Made by a program: the position numbers and the translations under genes | The notes under the pieces: generated by a model | The model's input: only the letters and a program-made list of their open reading frames with translations | What the model was told of the DNA's origin: nothing | The model's database searches: none | Shown: positions 1 to 9,313 of the stretch, in pieces | Layout of the letters: every line of letters begins with the position of its first letter | Numbering within the stretch: position 1 is the first letter of the stretch | DNA from: Gammaproteobacteria bacterium | GTDB taxonomy: Bacteria > Pseudomonadota > Gammaproteobacteria > RBG-16-57-12 | Assembly: GCA_022712945.1 (NCBI GenBank) | Contig: JAFLJP010000103.1 | Coordinates: forward strand, 1-60,992 | Direction of reading: 5' to 3' | Length of the DNA stretch: 60,992 nt

Positions 1-158
1 TCAATTTCTATTTCAATAGCGAAAGGGGGCTAAATGGATCCGCCTTAAGTAACATCTGGCGAGTTTTGGGGTTTTTACGCATTTCTAAGTAAAAATGACA
101 AACTCAGATTGTTCATCGCTGAGAGTTTTGCAAGAGGCTCGCCTGAACTCAACCCAGC

Positions 159-824
159 TTATTCAGCACTTTTCTCGACGCTGGCACCATCCTTGCCATA
201 GCGTTTCACTAAGCTCCAGACCAGTGCAATGAACTCCTGCCGATTAAGTTGAGGCACTCCGAGCAGCACCAGCGAGAAGCGATAGTCACCAATATAAAGT
301 GGCCAAACACCAATGCGACTGGAACCATAAGCATCAACAGCTCCCCACGCCTGTGTTGTCACCCCCAGGCATTGTGCCATTCGTGCCGCATGGCGGTCTT
401 GCACTGACAACAAATCTGCACTCAGCACCGCCAACGCCTCCGCCGTACTATCATCCACACCACTTCGAGCCAATGAAAATCCATTATCGTCCACCAGCAA
501 CCCCTTGCCCACAGATGACAGATGTGGAATCAACGTTGCCATCTCCTGACCAATACCCGACTCATGTATTTCTTTTGCTTCCTTGAGGCCATGAATCCAT
601 GACATTGTCTGTGCCTGATGCAAAAAACCAAGCGCCTGTTGCTCATCTTCCACATCCAGCCACTCGCAAAGTGTATTAATTTCTGCTTTTGGGCAAGACT
701 GAAAACTTAAAATATGATGCAAAAGGCGGCGGGTAGGTTCATCTTCAGCGCTGGAAACAGCGTGAAAAACACCCGCGGGTGTGGGATATAAATAAAGGTC
801 ATCCGCCAGTTCATAATCAGACAA
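159..824 (-). CDS. Roadblock/LC7-like regulatory protein
   Basis: Predicted 221-residue soluble protein. Residues about 30-80 look helical and winged-helix-like. Residues about 105-215 have the roadblock/LC7 pattern: a hydrophobic strand with a DDNG turn (LLVDDNGFSLARSG), then an Ala-rich helix and a C-terminal helix. Roadblock proteins usually dimerise and regulate small Ras-like GTPases (MglB with MglA); the partner here is not visible. The start is TTG at 824, chosen because AAGGA lies about 7 bases upstream and no ATG fits. It is the last gene of a minus-strand cluster with a second roadblock protein and a protoglobin, 60 bases after the preceding gene. The fold call is by pattern only; the exact role is unknown. 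Confidence 0.7.
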   Translation of the reverse strand: MSDYELADDLYLYPTPAGVFHAVSSAEDEPTRRLLHHILSFQSCPKAEINTLCEWLDVEDEQQALGFLHQAQTMSWIHGLKEAKEIHESGIGQEMATLIPHLSSVGKGLLVDDNGFSLARSGVDDSTAEALAVLSADLLSVQDRHAARMAQCLGVTTQAWGAVDAYGSSRIGVWPLYIGDYRFSLVLLGVPQLNRQEFIALVWSLVKRYGKDGASVEKSAE

Positions 825-884
825 TCTAGCTTCCTTGTATGTAATATTAAGGTTTATTTTTAGCGCACGTCTAAAAAAGTATTT

Positions 885-1625
885 TTAGAGGTGTTCTTTA
901 AAATGTTTATCAAGCGCTTGCCAGGATTCTGGAACAGCCAGAGAGCGCCCTGAAAAACGGTAGTAGCTTGCTTGGAAATCACTTGCCAGTTGGTGTTCAC
1001 GATACAATGCAAGTAACTCTACACAGGCATCTTGATTGCCTGGATCAGCCTCAACCAGCTGTTCCAACAAGCGACAGGCCTGCTCAATGCTACCCACATT
1101 AACACACTGCTGGGCTAATGATAGCCAGCCTTCAGCATCCTGCTGAGAAGGAATACCAACCTGGCTTACCAAGGGGTAATTTTCGATTCCACCTTGTGAT
1201 AACCGGGAATAACTACCACCAGGCAACTGCTCATCAGCTCGCAACCCCATTTTCAATCGTTGCTTGAGAAACTGAAAGTGCTCCGCCTGAAGCTTTTTAG
1301 CCACATGCTGCAACGTTGAGTAACGAAGATCGTAACCCCGTTCACCCAACACAATAAAAAGATCAGCAAGCGCACTAAACGTTGCCAGTGCATCCCCGCG
1401 AGCAAATTGCATAAAGACACGTTGCGTATGTGAACGAAGATCCCGCGGATTTCTCTCAATACGTCGCTGTAGATGTTCAACGTAAGCTTTATCCCAAACG
1501 GGGGCGGAAAACTTAAGTAGCAACCCTTTATTTTCTGGCAACAAACTCGCTTCGCAACTCGCAACGCCATCAAATGATGGAATTCGTCCTCCCTCAGCCT
1601 GCATTACCAATGGATAAAATTTCAT
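885..1625 (-). CDS. Hypothetical helical-repeat (TPR-like) protein
   Basis: 246-residue protein without signal peptide or membrane segment. Residues about 160-215 have the alternating small/large residue pattern of a tetratricopeptide pair (WLSLAQQCVNVGSIEQACRLL, then LVEADPGNQDACVELLALY). The N-terminal half is charged and basic, with no family I recognise. It starts 8 bases after the stop of the protoglobin-like gene, so the two are almost certainly co-transcribed. A TPR scaffold would suit a signalling complex with the neighbouring roadblock proteins, but that is inference from position. Confidence 0.7.
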   Translation of the reverse strand: MKFYPLVMQAEGGRIPSFDGVASCEASLLPENKGLLLKFSAPVWDKAYVEHLQRRIERNPRDLRSHTQRVFMQFARGDALATFSALADLFIVLGERGYDLRYSTLQHVAKKLQAEHFQFLKQRLKMGLRADEQLPGGSYSRLSQGGIENYPLVSQVGIPSQQDAEGWLSLAQQCVNVGSIEQACRLLEQLVEADPGNQDACVELLALYREHQLASDFQASYYRFSGRSLAVPESWQALDKHFKEHL

Positions 1626-1633
1626 CTGCTCAG

Positions 1634-2206
1634 CTATAACGCGCTGTCAGAGCGGGCATCTTCTAACATGCCATCAATTTCGATATTGACCAAACGCATT
1701 AACAACGCTTCTTTAATACCTGACGCCTTATCCACCGCAATAAACATATTACGTAAATAACTTTCTGATATCAGCGCCATAACGGCAGCCTGCAATCCAT
1801 GTAGCGCCTTGATCACTGCTTTTGCTTCCGTTTTATCCAGGTGTTCAAGTGCATTTTCACTCAAATAAGTTAAAATCCAACCCCACATACCGGAGACCAT
1901 GGCGTTATTTACTTTACGCTTGATATGGACTAAGCCAACAAAAGTTTGCCACTTCCAATAGGCATCATCAAAAGGGCCATTCAGTGTACGCCGATACCAT
2001 TCTCGTAGCGTCTGCTCACGTGCCGCTCGTTCATCATCGGTAAAAACCGCACGGGTCACGCTGTATGAATAGACTGCATTGTAAAAACCCTCCACAAGGC
2101 CATCTTCAAGTGCCAACAAGACATCTTTATTTCGAAGTAGGGCTTGAGCGTCTTCATCGTTAAAACGAACACACTCGGGTATTTGTTCAATAATTTCATT
2201 AGTCAT
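1634..2206 (-). CDS. Protoglobin-like haem sensor protein
   Basis: 190-residue all-helical protein resembling the protoglobin / globin-coupled-sensor fold. The signature is around residues 84-105: a WKWQTFVGLVHIKRKV stretch in which His94 is the candidate proximal haem ligand, followed by helices running to the C terminus. Family knowledge: protoglobins bind haem and sense or bind O2, CO or NO, and in sensors the globin is fused to an output domain. No output domain is fused here. The protein is encoded between a roadblock protein and a TPR-like protein, so output may pass through protein-protein contact. The start ATG at 2206 has AGAGA upstream. Haem binding is unproven. Confidence 0.7.
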   Translation of the reverse strand: MTNEIIEQIPECVRFNDEDAQALLRNKDVLLALEDGLVEGFYNAVYSYSVTRAVFTDDERAAREQTLREWYRRTLNGPFDDAYWKWQTFVGLVHIKRKVNNAMVSGMWGWILTYLSENALEHLDKTEAKAVIKALHGLQAAVMALISESYLRNMFIAVDKASGIKEALLMRLVNIEIDGMLEDARSDSAL

Positions 2207-2234
2207 TACTATATCTCTGCCGTTAAAACTGCAT

Positions 2235-2603
2235 TCAGCTCAAAATTTTACGTACAGACTGAGCTGCACTACTCGCCTCTAATCGGACAAGACCCAAGTT
2301 ACCTCGCGCTGGCGCTCTTACCGCTAACACACTGTTATTTCCTGCGAGATAAATAATCAACAGACCATCACGTCCCTTCACCATTACCTCTTCAGGCTCA
2401 CCAAGGGAGGCATTTTGTGAAATTCGGTTTCCCAAACCCGATGCGGCCGCACTCACTGCTGCCACTCGCACGGCATCCTCTTCTGCGAAATCAGTTGCTA
2501 TAGATAAACCTTCGTCACTCGCAATCATCACACCGCTGATATCCGGTACGTTTGCTCGTAGCTCTTTGGTTATTTTATTTAGTTCATCTTGCTTGCTCAT
2601 CAT
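2235..2603 (-). CDS. Roadblock/LC7 domain protein (MglB-like)
   Basis: 122 residues, essentially one roadblock/LC7 domain. It has a first helix (residues 4-18), a VPDISGVMIASDEGLSIA strand-turn-strand, an Ala-rich helix (DAVRVAAVSAAASGLGNRIS), a strand pair with LLIIYLAGNNSVLAVRA, and a terminal helix. Proteins of this size act as dimeric regulators of Ras-like GTPases such as MglA. No GTPase gene is visible in the window. Two adjacent ATG codons follow a good GAGG ribosome-binding site, so the start is 2603 or 2600. It lies 28 bases upstream of the protoglobin gene. Confidence 0.85.
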   Translation of the reverse strand: MMSKQDELNKITKELRANVPDISGVMIASDEGLSIATDFAEEDAVRVAAVSAAASGLGNRISQNASLGEPEEVMVKGRDGLLIIYLAGNNSVLAVRAPARGNLGLVRLEASSAAQSVRKILS

Positions 2604-2877
2604 TAATCCTCGCTATTTTCACTAGATCCTGCTGTTTGCATATAACGGCTGGCACCTGCAGTTCTTAAACGCTCGCTATCTCACGCCATACAAAATGAAA
2701 GACCTTTTTTGTATTTAGAGTTGTTTTTGTGGTGTCATAGTGGTGAAAAATCCGCTGCAATACCTTTCCATCACTGCTTTTCAGACTATTCTTCCCCGAG
2801 AACAGAAAACTATCGAAGGTAAGCCCATTTTAGCTATATTTTTCCAGAATTTCCCTCAAATAATGGAAAAGCCTGAT

Positions 2878-4293
2878 TCAAACCAACCTCTCCTTGCTGC
2901 GGCTCCTGTTCTCAAACAGTTTCCTGGGTATTTTCCGCACCGCCACATGGCATTTAATCAGCTCTGCCTCTTCACATGCGTTACAAAAATCAATCACCAC
3001 GGGTAATGAAATGCGTGTAATTTGCGCCAATCCAAGAACATCCGTACTATGCGAAACTAGATATTTAGCAAGCTTCAGGTGCTCTTTACAGTGTGGAACT
3101 CGCTTAAAGTCAGGCATGCGCTCCAAACGAAGTACATCACTTGCCACCATCGTTTCCATTAAACGCCCCTCTGACCCAAACAACGCCGCACTGTAAAACA
3201 ATGCCCAGAGCGGCTGAACAATATAGTCAGCCATCACCTCGTCGAGATCAGCTGAAGAAACTTCCTGCACCTGAAATTTGTAAGCTGGCATAGAGAACAA
3301 TTCCAGCTCGTTATCCAAAGGATCGACCGAACCAAACACCCCCCTTTCTGGCGAGATGACCAAAGTGGGCAATGTGGGGTTAGAAACAACAACCGATTGA
3401 TTTTTATCAAAAATTGAGTGCAATAAACCCAAAAGCCGCGTATAGCGATAGAAACGCATTGCAGGGCGTTTGAGTACCTGCATCATCTCCATGACGGGCT
3501 TCTCTTGCCGAGGTTTTTTTCGCTCATCAAACAAGCCACGACGAGGAAGATAGGTGTGTTTACGCCAAGTAATTTCTTGAGAAAGGGGAGCATCAAGCAG
3601 TACTATTTGAGCACTTTTTTCCTTCGGAGTGGAGGTTTCAAGCGGCGGAATTTCAATCGCAACGCTATCGGTCAATGCGGCGCAATCATCAGTAACATAA
3701 ACTTCTTTTAGCGTTGGCAGATTAGCCGCATCGTAGTCTGCCTTTCCCGAATTTGGGTCAACAATGATTAACTTTGGTGCTTCTTTATCCTGACTTTGAG
3801 TACGACCAAGATCTAATTCATCTGAGCCGACAAAATCGAGGGTTTCCGACATCAACTCGGCCTTCGGCTCATCACTTGTTGTCGTGGGTATTTCATATGG
3901 CTTGCGTCGCAACAGCGCGGTTAACGCCTCTGCCGTAATAGGCTGCTCTCCATCGGAACGCCTCACACGATGAAGTTGCCCCTCAAAACCCCGAAGCAAA
4001 GAAACTACGGCTCGATAATTCAAAGGCAGTGTGATTCGATGATCACCTGAGGAATCTGCAACCTCCTTCGTTGTGCATCGAACAAGGATAGCGCCAGAAT
4101 CTATAGCCATTATCTCGTCAATCCAGTCGCTGAAGACTGGGGCATCCGCATTGGTAAAAATAACGGCTGCTGGCTGTGAATGATCAGCCAGCTGCCAGCG
4201 ACCAATTTCTAGACCTGCGGCAACATCAAGCACGGTACGTAGCGTCTCTTGCTCTTTTTCACTCAAACCAAGCGCAGCAACGGTTAACATCAT
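2878..4293 (-). CDS. Hypothetical protein with receiver-like N terminus and winged-helix-like C terminus
   Basis: 471-residue cytosolic protein, first gene of the signalling cluster. Residues 1-120 show alternating strands and helices reminiscent of a degenerate receiver domain (AALGLSEKEQETL, AAVIFTNADAPVF, GAILVRC), without a clear phospho-Asp triad. Residues about 130-250 are charged and probably disordered. The C-terminal 70 residues resemble a winged helix (LGLAQITRISLPVVIDFCNACEEAELI). Two in-frame ATG codons begin the protein (4293 and 4290). A gap of 274 bases separates it from the next gene, so that gene may have its own promoter. I do not recognise the family. Confidence 0.7.
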   Translation of the reverse strand: MMLTVAALGLSEKEQETLRTVLDVAAGLEIGRWQLADHSQPAAVIFTNADAPVFSDWIDEIMAIDSGAILVRCTTKEVADSSGDHRITLPLNYRAVVSLLRGFEGQLHRVRRSDGEQPITAEALTALLRRKPYEIPTTTSDEPKAELMSETLDFVGSDELDLGRTQSQDKEAPKLIIVDPNSGKADYDAANLPTLKEVYVTDDCAALTDSVAIEIPPLETSTPKEKSAQIVLLDAPLSQEITWRKHTYLPRRGLFDERKKPRQEKPVMEMMQVLKRPAMRFYRYTRLLGLLHSIFDKNQSVVVSNPTLPTLVISPERGVFGSVDPLDNELELFSMPAYKFQVQEVSSADLDEVMADYIVQPLWALFYSAALFGSEGRLMETMVASDVLRLERMPDFKRVPHCKEHLKLAKYLVSHSTDVLGLAQITRISLPVVIDFCNACEEAELIKCHVAVRKIPRKLFENRSRSKERLV

Positions 4294-4742
4294 CGTTTTA
4301 TTTACCCAATCATCGACCTACAGAAAAATAACCTGAGTCCATTCCAGCGTACTATTTTTGATCATTTTTATTAAAAAAGCTTAGAGATTTGCCTCAAATG
4401 ATCAAAAAACTTACGGAAAAAATAATACCTTCCGTTCGAGTACATCAACCCAGCAATCCCCTGAAGCATAGCGCATAACAATGATAAAGAGAATTCATAT
4501 ACCTCATGCGTAAAAAATAATTATGACAAGTAAAAAGCAACCTCCCATATCAACATCAAGTGTCAGTGCTTCAAACAAGAAAAACCTAAAGAAATTATCT
4601 CGCGGCCGACTACCATTAAAATAATGTGGACAAATATTTATCATGCCTTTATAGAGAGGATGTTTTTAAGGAAAAGCTGAACAAGTCGTGATTATTTTAT
4701 ACTGGCTGAAAGTAATAACTACTAAAAAAAGAGAACCGCCGG
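4294..4742. other. Intergenic region, 449 bases, with hairpin and repeat fragment
   Basis: AT-rich gap holding the upstream region of the 471-residue gene and the downstream region of the secreted-protein gene. It has a 6-bp inverted repeat ACGGAA...TTCCGT (4413-4435) of unknown role and a repeat fragment at 4666-4711. No convincing gene was seen. Confidence 0.6.
4666..4711 (+). repeat. Fragment of TIR-bearing repeat family (copy 1)
   Basis: About 46 bases beginning TTAAGGAAAAGCTGAACAAG and ending in CTGGCTGAAA. It matches one terminus of the repeat copies at 9665-9762 and 15139-15303, with scattered mismatches. It lies about 30 bases past the stop of the secreted-protein gene. The other terminus is missing, so it is a decayed copy. 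Confidence 0.7.
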
Positions 4743-5945
4743 CTATCGCGCATCATAAATGGGCACTCCGACAGTACGTAGTGCCATTTGGATGCTGCGG
4801 GTTGCGTCCAGAATCATGCTAATAGCAATCGGATATGCTTTTTCGGAACGTTTATCTAGAGCCTGCTGAGCCTGCAGCTTGCCTTGCTCACCGTAATAAG
4901 CAACCAATGTCAGCGTTTTTTCATCCGGCCGCATCCGCTCAATTGCAACCGGGATAAGCTCTTCATAACCCAAATATCGGCGATATTCGTATTTAAATTC
5001 CAGCTCTGGGGTGCTCACATCCAGCGTCACAACAACATCTTGACCATTTAAGGTGTCGCGCAGTGCTTTTGTTATTAGTGTGCGAACATGCTTCACAATT
5101 TCGGTCGCTGGAACGTAATGCCCCTCTGAAGCCAAAACGTCAGCCTCACTCAATAACCACTTGACCAAATTCTTATCAAAACCAGTGACTTGGAATATTT
5201 CATCACTTTTTTGCCGTGCATGGGCCTCTTTAAAATATTTTATTGATGCAACAGATTGCTTGTAATGTTCTCGATCAATTTCATCCTGTGAGCGCCCTAG
5301 TTTAGTTGAAGACACCACTTCATACGCCACAACACCTACCTGTTTATGATCAAGCAGAGATTTAATCGCCGCCGCTATACGCTCTTGTGCTGTTTGCAAC
5401 AAAATTGATGCTTCACCAAACCGCCCCTGCTGAGAGTAAGACCCCGCTTGATTCATAAGCGCTTCAACCTCATTCTGATTATAGCGATAACGGCTATTTT
5501 CAGCGTCTTGGGGGATCTGTTGTTCATCGTAGTGCCGCTGGTGTGCCGAGATAAAAAAGGGCAGGCCCTCTTTCAGCGAGAGGTAGCGTCTTTGCTCTCG
5601 AGCTTGCAGTGGCTTTTCAGTGGATAGTGTTTCGAGCAACAGCACCGCATCACCGAGCTCCAGCAAAGCAGCCTGGGCATCGCCATTATCGTATGCCACT
5701 TGGGCTACTTTAAGTGATTTTTCAGCATTTTTATAACGGACACTGCCAAGGGAATCAGGTGAGTGACGAGCAATCGAAGCAGAGAGCATGAGCGCATAAG
5801 AGCGACGTTGTTGATACATTAGAGAGGGGTGTTCTACCTCAGCAATCTCGACAGCCGTCGCACTCATCACAACTGAGGAGAGACAAAATATTGAGCTGAA
5901 TAGTACAACTACGCCTACATAAAACCTGACAACGCGCCCTACCAT
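4743..5945 (-). CDS. Secreted/periplasmic alpha-helical protein, unknown function
   Basis: About 400 residues starting MVGRVVRF. This ATG (5945) is preferred over one nine codons upstream because AGGAG sits 5 bases before it. Residues 1-30 form a signal peptide (basic start, then a hydrophobic core, then SATAVE). The mature part is strongly helical, with repeated Ala-rich segments (VAYDNGDAQAALLELGDAVLLLE near residue 90; LSEADVLASEGHYVPATEIVKHV near 280) that resemble YfdX-like or helical-repeat folds. I cannot assign a family. It stands alone on the minus strand with a repeat fragment just downstream. Confidence 0.75.
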   Translation of the reverse strand: MVGRVVRFYVGVVVLFSSIFCLSSVVMSATAVEIAEVEHPSLMYQQRRSYALMLSASIARHSPDSLGSVRYKNAEKSLKVAQVAYDNGDAQAALLELGDAVLLLETLSTEKPLQAREQRRYLSLKEGLPFFISAHQRHYDEQQIPQDAENSRYRYNQNEVEALMNQAGSYSQQGRFGEASILLQTAQERIAAAIKSLLDHKQVGVVAYEVVSSTKLGRSQDEIDREHYKQSVASIKYFKEAHARQKSDEIFQVTGFDKNLVKWLLSEADVLASEGHYVPATEIVKHVRTLITKALRDTLNGQDVVVTLDVSTPELEFKYEYRRYLGYEELIPVAIERMRPDEKTLTLVAYYGEQGKLQAQQALDKRSEKAYPIAISMILDATRSIQMALRTVGVPIYDAR

Positions 5946-6084
5946 TATCACTCCTGCTACACTTGTCAACAAACAACGTAATTTGTCATTACCCTGATGT
6001 TAAGAATAGCAGTAAAATCATTTAAACCACAAAAAACAAGTCGTATTCTATATGGACATGCCATACCAGACTCAGGCAGTCTTG

Positions 6085-6381
6085 TTAGCGTGTTAACACA
6101 ACAGCATAGCAACTGAGAAAGATAATCATTGGTAGCCATGCCAACATGCGCTCTGCAATCTTTAAGGAGTGCCAGCGAAAGACAGAAAAACCAGCCAGAC
6201 CCAGCCAAATGGGCCATGAATACATGCCCAACATGGCCACCCGTTCGGTCAGTTTACGCAACATTTCAGGATCATGAGACTCAACCGGAACGGCCATGAT
6301 GACCGACATGTACTGCCACATTCCAATCATTGGAAAGAAGGCAATCACAATGCCAATATATAAAATAACTCTCGGGTTCAT
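6085..6381 (-). CDS. Small inner-membrane protein, hypothetical
   Basis: 98 residues with three probable membrane segments (residues about 5-24, 50-68 and 78-96). It starts 8 bases after the prfC stop with a GAGGT ribosome-binding site, so it is probably the distal gene of a prfC operon. No family recognised and no catalytic motif seen. Confidence 0.7.
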   Translation of the reverse strand: MNPRVILYIGIVIAFFPMIGMWQYMSVIMAVPVESHDPEMLRKLTERVAMLGMYSWPIWLGLAGFSVFRWHSLKIAERMLAWLPMIIFLSCYAVVLTR

Positions 6382-6389
6382 GGTGACCT

Positions 6390-7976
6390 CTAGTGTTCAC
6401 GTGTTGATAAGAAACGAATATCCGGCCAGCGCTCAATTATCAATTGAAGGTTAACTCGCGTTGGTGCGATGTAGGCAAGGTCACCCCCACCATCGATAGC
6501 AAGATGATCAGCGGCTTTGCGCTTAAACTCTTCCAGCATCTTATCGTCATCACACTCAACCCAGCGCACCGTGGCCACATTAACAGGTTCAAACAAACAT
6601 TCAACGTTGTATTCATCTTTCAGCCGGTGAACCACCACATCAAACTGAAGCACACCAATGGCACCCACAATAAGGTCATTATTGTTCAGCGGTTTAAAGA
6701 GTTGTGAAGCACCCTCCTCACACAGTTGATCTAACCCCTTCACCAGCGCTTTTTGTCGCAGTGGGTCTTTCAAGCGAGCACGACGAAAGAGTTCCGGCGC
6801 AAAGTGTGGAATACCCGTAAATTTTAAACTCTCTCCAACCGTAAACGTATCACCAATCTGAATGGTACCGTGGTTGTGCAAACCGATAATATCACCGGCA
6901 TAAGCCGTTACCGCATGCTCCCGTTGACCTGCCATGAAGGTGATTGCGGTGGGCACCTTAACATCGCGGCCAATGCGCACATGCCGCATCTTCATTCCTT
7001 GTTTAAATTCACCGGAGCAGATTCGCATAAATGCAATCCTATCTCGATGTTGGGGGTCCATGTTGGCCTGTATTTTGAAAACAAAACCACTAAATGTCTT
7101 TTCACTGGCAGAGACCTCTCGGCTGTTCGTTGGCCGAGGCAGCGGGGGCGGGGCGTATTCAACAAAGGCATCCAGCAGCTCTTTAACACCGAAGTTATTG
7201 ATGGCCGAACCAAAAAAAACCGGACTCAATTTGCCACGCAAATAGGCATCGATATCAAACTCATGACTGGCACCTTGGACAAGCTCTACCTCATCACGAA
7301 AATTAACGGCCATCTGCCCAAATAGTTCATCAAGCCTGGGATTATCCAGCCCTTGAATAACCTCTCCCTCCTGTATTTTCCCGCCATGGGTTGGGCTGTA
7401 GAGATGAATGGTATTGGTAACAAGGTTGAATACACCCTTAAACTCTTTGCCGATACCCATAGGCCAAGTGATCGGTGCGCATTGAATGTTCAACACCTCT
7501 TCAACTTCATCCAAAAGCTCTATTGGATCACGTCCTTCCCGGTCTAACTTGTTAATAAACGTAATAATGGGGGTATCTCTGAGTCGGCAAACCTCCATCA
7601 GCTTAATGGTTCGGGCTTCAACACCTTTGGCACAATCGATCACCATCAGTGCCGAGTCAACTGCGGTCAGTGTACGGTAAGTATCCTCAGAGAAATCTTC
7701 GTGACCTGGCGTATCAAGCAGATTCATAATCCGGTCCTTGTGCACAAACTGCATGACAGATGTGGTGACAGAAATACCCCGCTGCTGTTCAAGCGCCATC
7801 CAATCAGACGTGGCATGGCGAGCCGCTTTCCGCCCCTTAACACTCCCGGCAAGCTGAATAGCACCACCAAACAACAGAAGCTTTTCTGTTAACGTCGTTT
7901 TACCGGCATCGGGATGCGAGATAATAGCAAACGTCCTTCTACGCCTTACCTGGTCTAGGAATTCTCCAGAACTCAT
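6390..7976 (-). CDS. prfC: Peptide chain release factor 3 (RF3)
   Basis: Translational GTPase that removes RF1/RF2 from the ribosome after peptide release. Length from the chosen start is 528 residues, close to the family norm of about 529. The GTPase motifs are intact: P-loop SHPDAGKTT near residue 20, switch [19 protein letters not shown], and NKLD. The EF-Tu-like domain 2 and RF3 C-terminal domain follow to residue 528. The start at 7976 ([10 protein letters not shown]) is preferred over an ATG five codons upstream, because RF3 homologues begin just before [10 protein letters not shown] and GGGA lies about 9 bases before it; the upstream ATG has no ribosome-binding site. The 5' untranslated stretch carries two TTGTACAA octamers (7995-8002, 8007-8014). 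Confidence 0.97.
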   Translation of the reverse strand: MSSGEFLDQVRRRRTFAIISHPDAGKTTLTEKLLLFGGAIQLAGSVKGRKAARHATSDWMALEQQRGISVTTSVMQFVHKDRIMNLLDTPGHEDFSEDTYRTLTAVDSALMVIDCAKGVEARTIKLMEVCRLRDTPIITFINKLDREGRDPIELLDEVEEVLNIQCAPITWPMGIGKEFKGVFNLVTNTIHLYSPTHGGKIQEGEVIQGLDNPRLDELFGQMAVNFRDEVELVQGASHEFDIDAYLRGKLSPVFFGSAINNFGVKELLDAFVEYAPPPLPRPTNSREVSASEKTFSGFVFKIQANMDPQHRDRIAFMRICSGEFKQGMKMRHVRIGRDVKVPTAITFMAGQREHAVTAYAGDIIGLHNHGTIQIGDTFTVGESLKFTGIPHFAPELFRRARLKDPLRQKALVKGLDQLCEEGASQLFKPLNNNDLIVGAIGVLQFDVVVHRLKDEYNVECLFEPVNVATVRWVECDDDKMLEEFKRKAADHLAIDGGGDLAYIAPTRVNLQLIIERWPDIRFLSTREH

Positions 7977-8099
7977 TCTTGTATTTCCCATGGTTTGTAC
8001 AATATTTTGTACAACAATTTAAACTTACTCCCCTTGCGAGAGCTGCCAGAAATTTGTAATTTTGGGCTGGGCGCAAGAGGGCATTAAGAAATGCCGAGC

Positions 8100-8128
8100 A
8101 TTATAACTTAAGGTACAGGCGCTTATAA
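8100..8128 (-). promoter_or_regulatory. prfC: Possible sigma70-type promoter for prfC
   Basis: On the minus strand a perfect TATAAT (8100-8105) lies 17 bases downstream of a weak -35 TTATAA (8123-8128). This would start transcription near 8093, leaving a leader of about 115 bases to the prfC start. It sits between the Fic gene stop and prfC. Pattern only. Confidence 0.3.
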
Positions 8129-8132
8129 AAAA

Positions 8133-8726
8133 TTAAGCACCAACAAATTCAAGCAATGTAGCAAAATCATGCCCATCAGCTGCTCTAAGTCCCGCAATAT
8201 ATTCATTACGCCGCTCATTCATATCTTCTAGCCGGTATCCACCAGCCCAGTCTATTGGCTGCTCATCCAAAAGTTTCGTCAAAACCACATCGGCCATGAC
8301 CCGTGCATGACGACCATTACCGTTGGGAAACAAATGGATATAGACAAGCCTGTGATGAAATCTCGCAGCCAGTTCTTTTGAAGGATAAATATCATTTTCA
8401 ACCCAGAAACGCGCATCATCCAGAAGCTGACGAAGCTGGATAGCAATCTGGACAGGATCAATGCCTATATTCTTTTCTGTCCTGCGGAAACTTCCCGCCC
8501 ATTTCCATACATCGCCAAAAAGCCGTTTGTGCAGGTCACAGACAAATTCTTCATTTAATACATCCGGGCTTTTTTGCTTATCAAGCCACTGCAAACCTTG
8601 AGTGATATTTGCCTGTTCAAGCTGGTCAAGCTCTCCCCGTGTAGAAACATGCTTGAAACGCAGCCCCTCCATCTCATCTAGATCGAGGGGTGTAGCACCG
8701 TCGGGGTAATCCATTACACCGCTCAT
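8133..8726 (-). CDS. Mobile mystery protein B (Fic/DOC family)
   Basis: 197-residue Fic-domain protein. The catalytic motif is complete at residues 131-142 (HLFPNGNGRHAR, matching HxFxxGNGRxxR), preceded by the usual helices and a WAGSFRRTEKNIG segment typical of the family. Family knowledge: Fic enzymes transfer AMP or other nucleotide moieties to target proteins, and this subfamily is named for its frequent mobility together with an Xre-type partner. Its ATG overlaps the stop of the partner gene by 4 bases (ATGA), so the two are translationally coupled. It probably acts like a toxin or host modifier held in check by the partner; the target is unknown. Confidence 0.9.
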   Translation of the reverse strand: MSGVMDYPDGATPLDLDEMEGLRFKHVSTRGELDQLEQANITQGLQWLDKQKSPDVLNEEFVCDLHKRLFGDVWKWAGSFRRTEKNIGIDPVQIAIQLRQLLDDARFWVENDIYPSKELAARFHHRLVYIHLFPNGNGRHARVMADVVLTKLLDEQPIDWAGGYRLEDMNERRNEYIAGLRAADGHDFATLLEFVGA

Positions 8727-9190
8727 TTAGCACTCCATAAATTAGCAGGCATTTTTTCTACAATATCAGTTGCTATACGCTCAATTTCGAAGTCTAGCTG
8801 TTCTTTACTGAGAGTTTGATCTTCCAAAGCCATGTGTGTGGAGGCCGTTTTTACTTTCTCACGCGCTTTTTCTATAGCGCGCTGCTTAATCACCTCTTCA
8901 ACTTCTGCTTCTGGAATTACGGCATAGACAAAACGACATCCCATTGCCTCTGCCATAGTTTTCATTGTCTTTAGCGTGACACTTCCAGTCGGTTCGTCAT
9001 TTTCAGCTCTAGATACTCTCATTTTTGTCACGCCAAGCCTTTTTGCAAGCTGAGGCCCGGACATGCCCAAAGCCGTGCGCACAGTTCTTATCCAGCCTTC
9101 TGGAGGAAGCACAGAAAAGCCACCAAACTGCTTAATAGCTTGGTTCACCTTTTCTCTATATTGTTTGGCGACAACTTTATCTATGCTCAT
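8723..9190 (-). CDS. Mobile mystery protein A (Xre-family HTH)
   Basis: 155 residues. A helix-turn-helix of the Xre/Cro type spans about residues 32-88 (RTALGMSGPQLAKRLGVTKM, then RVSRAENDEPTGSVTLKTM). The C-terminal part is charged and helical. It is the upstream partner of the Fic gene, and its stop overlaps the Fic start. By analogy with toxin-antitoxin pairs it probably represses its own promoter; two palindromes lie directly upstream (9222-9245, 9286-9313). The flanking DNA is very AT-rich compared with the neighbouring genes, which suggests horizontal arrival. Confidence 0.9.
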   Translation of the reverse strand: MSIDKVVAKQYREKVNQAIKQFGGFSVLPPEGWIRTVRTALGMSGPQLAKRLGVTKMRVSRAENDEPTGSVTLKTMKTMAEAMGCRFVYAVIPEAEVEEVIKQRAIEKAREKVKTASTHMALEDQTLSKEQLDFEIERIATDIVEKMPANLWSAK

Positions 9191-9221
9191 GGCAAACCTA
9201 TATATTTACTTAAACAACTTA

Positions 9222-9245
9222 TTGGTAAATATATTTATATACCAA
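9222..9245. promoter_or_regulatory. Candidate operator palindrome 1 upstream of the Xre/Fic pair
   Basis: 24-bp imperfect palindrome with 12-base half-sites TTGGTAAATATA and TTTATATACCAA (10 of 12 positions symmetric), 32 bases before the Xre gene start. It shares the core GTAAATATATTTAT with palindrome 2. A likely autorepression site, by inference. Confidence 0.5.
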
Positions 9246-9285
9246 CAACTCCAATTAGTCTACATACATGTTTACCACTTCAATA

Positions 9286-9313
9286 TTATAGTAAATATAT
9301 TTATTTACTATAA
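9286..9313. promoter_or_regulatory. Candidate operator palindrome 2 upstream of the Xre/Fic pair
   Basis: 28-bp palindrome with perfect 12-bp arms TTATAGTAAATA and TATTTACTATAA around a 4-base centre. It shares GTAAATATATTTAT with palindrome 1, 67 bases away. The spacing and shared core suggest two binding sites for the Xre protein. Confidence 0.55.

Noticed and set aside
6870..7325. 151-codon plus-strand frame inside prfC
   Set aside because: Fully antisense to conserved RF3 sequence.
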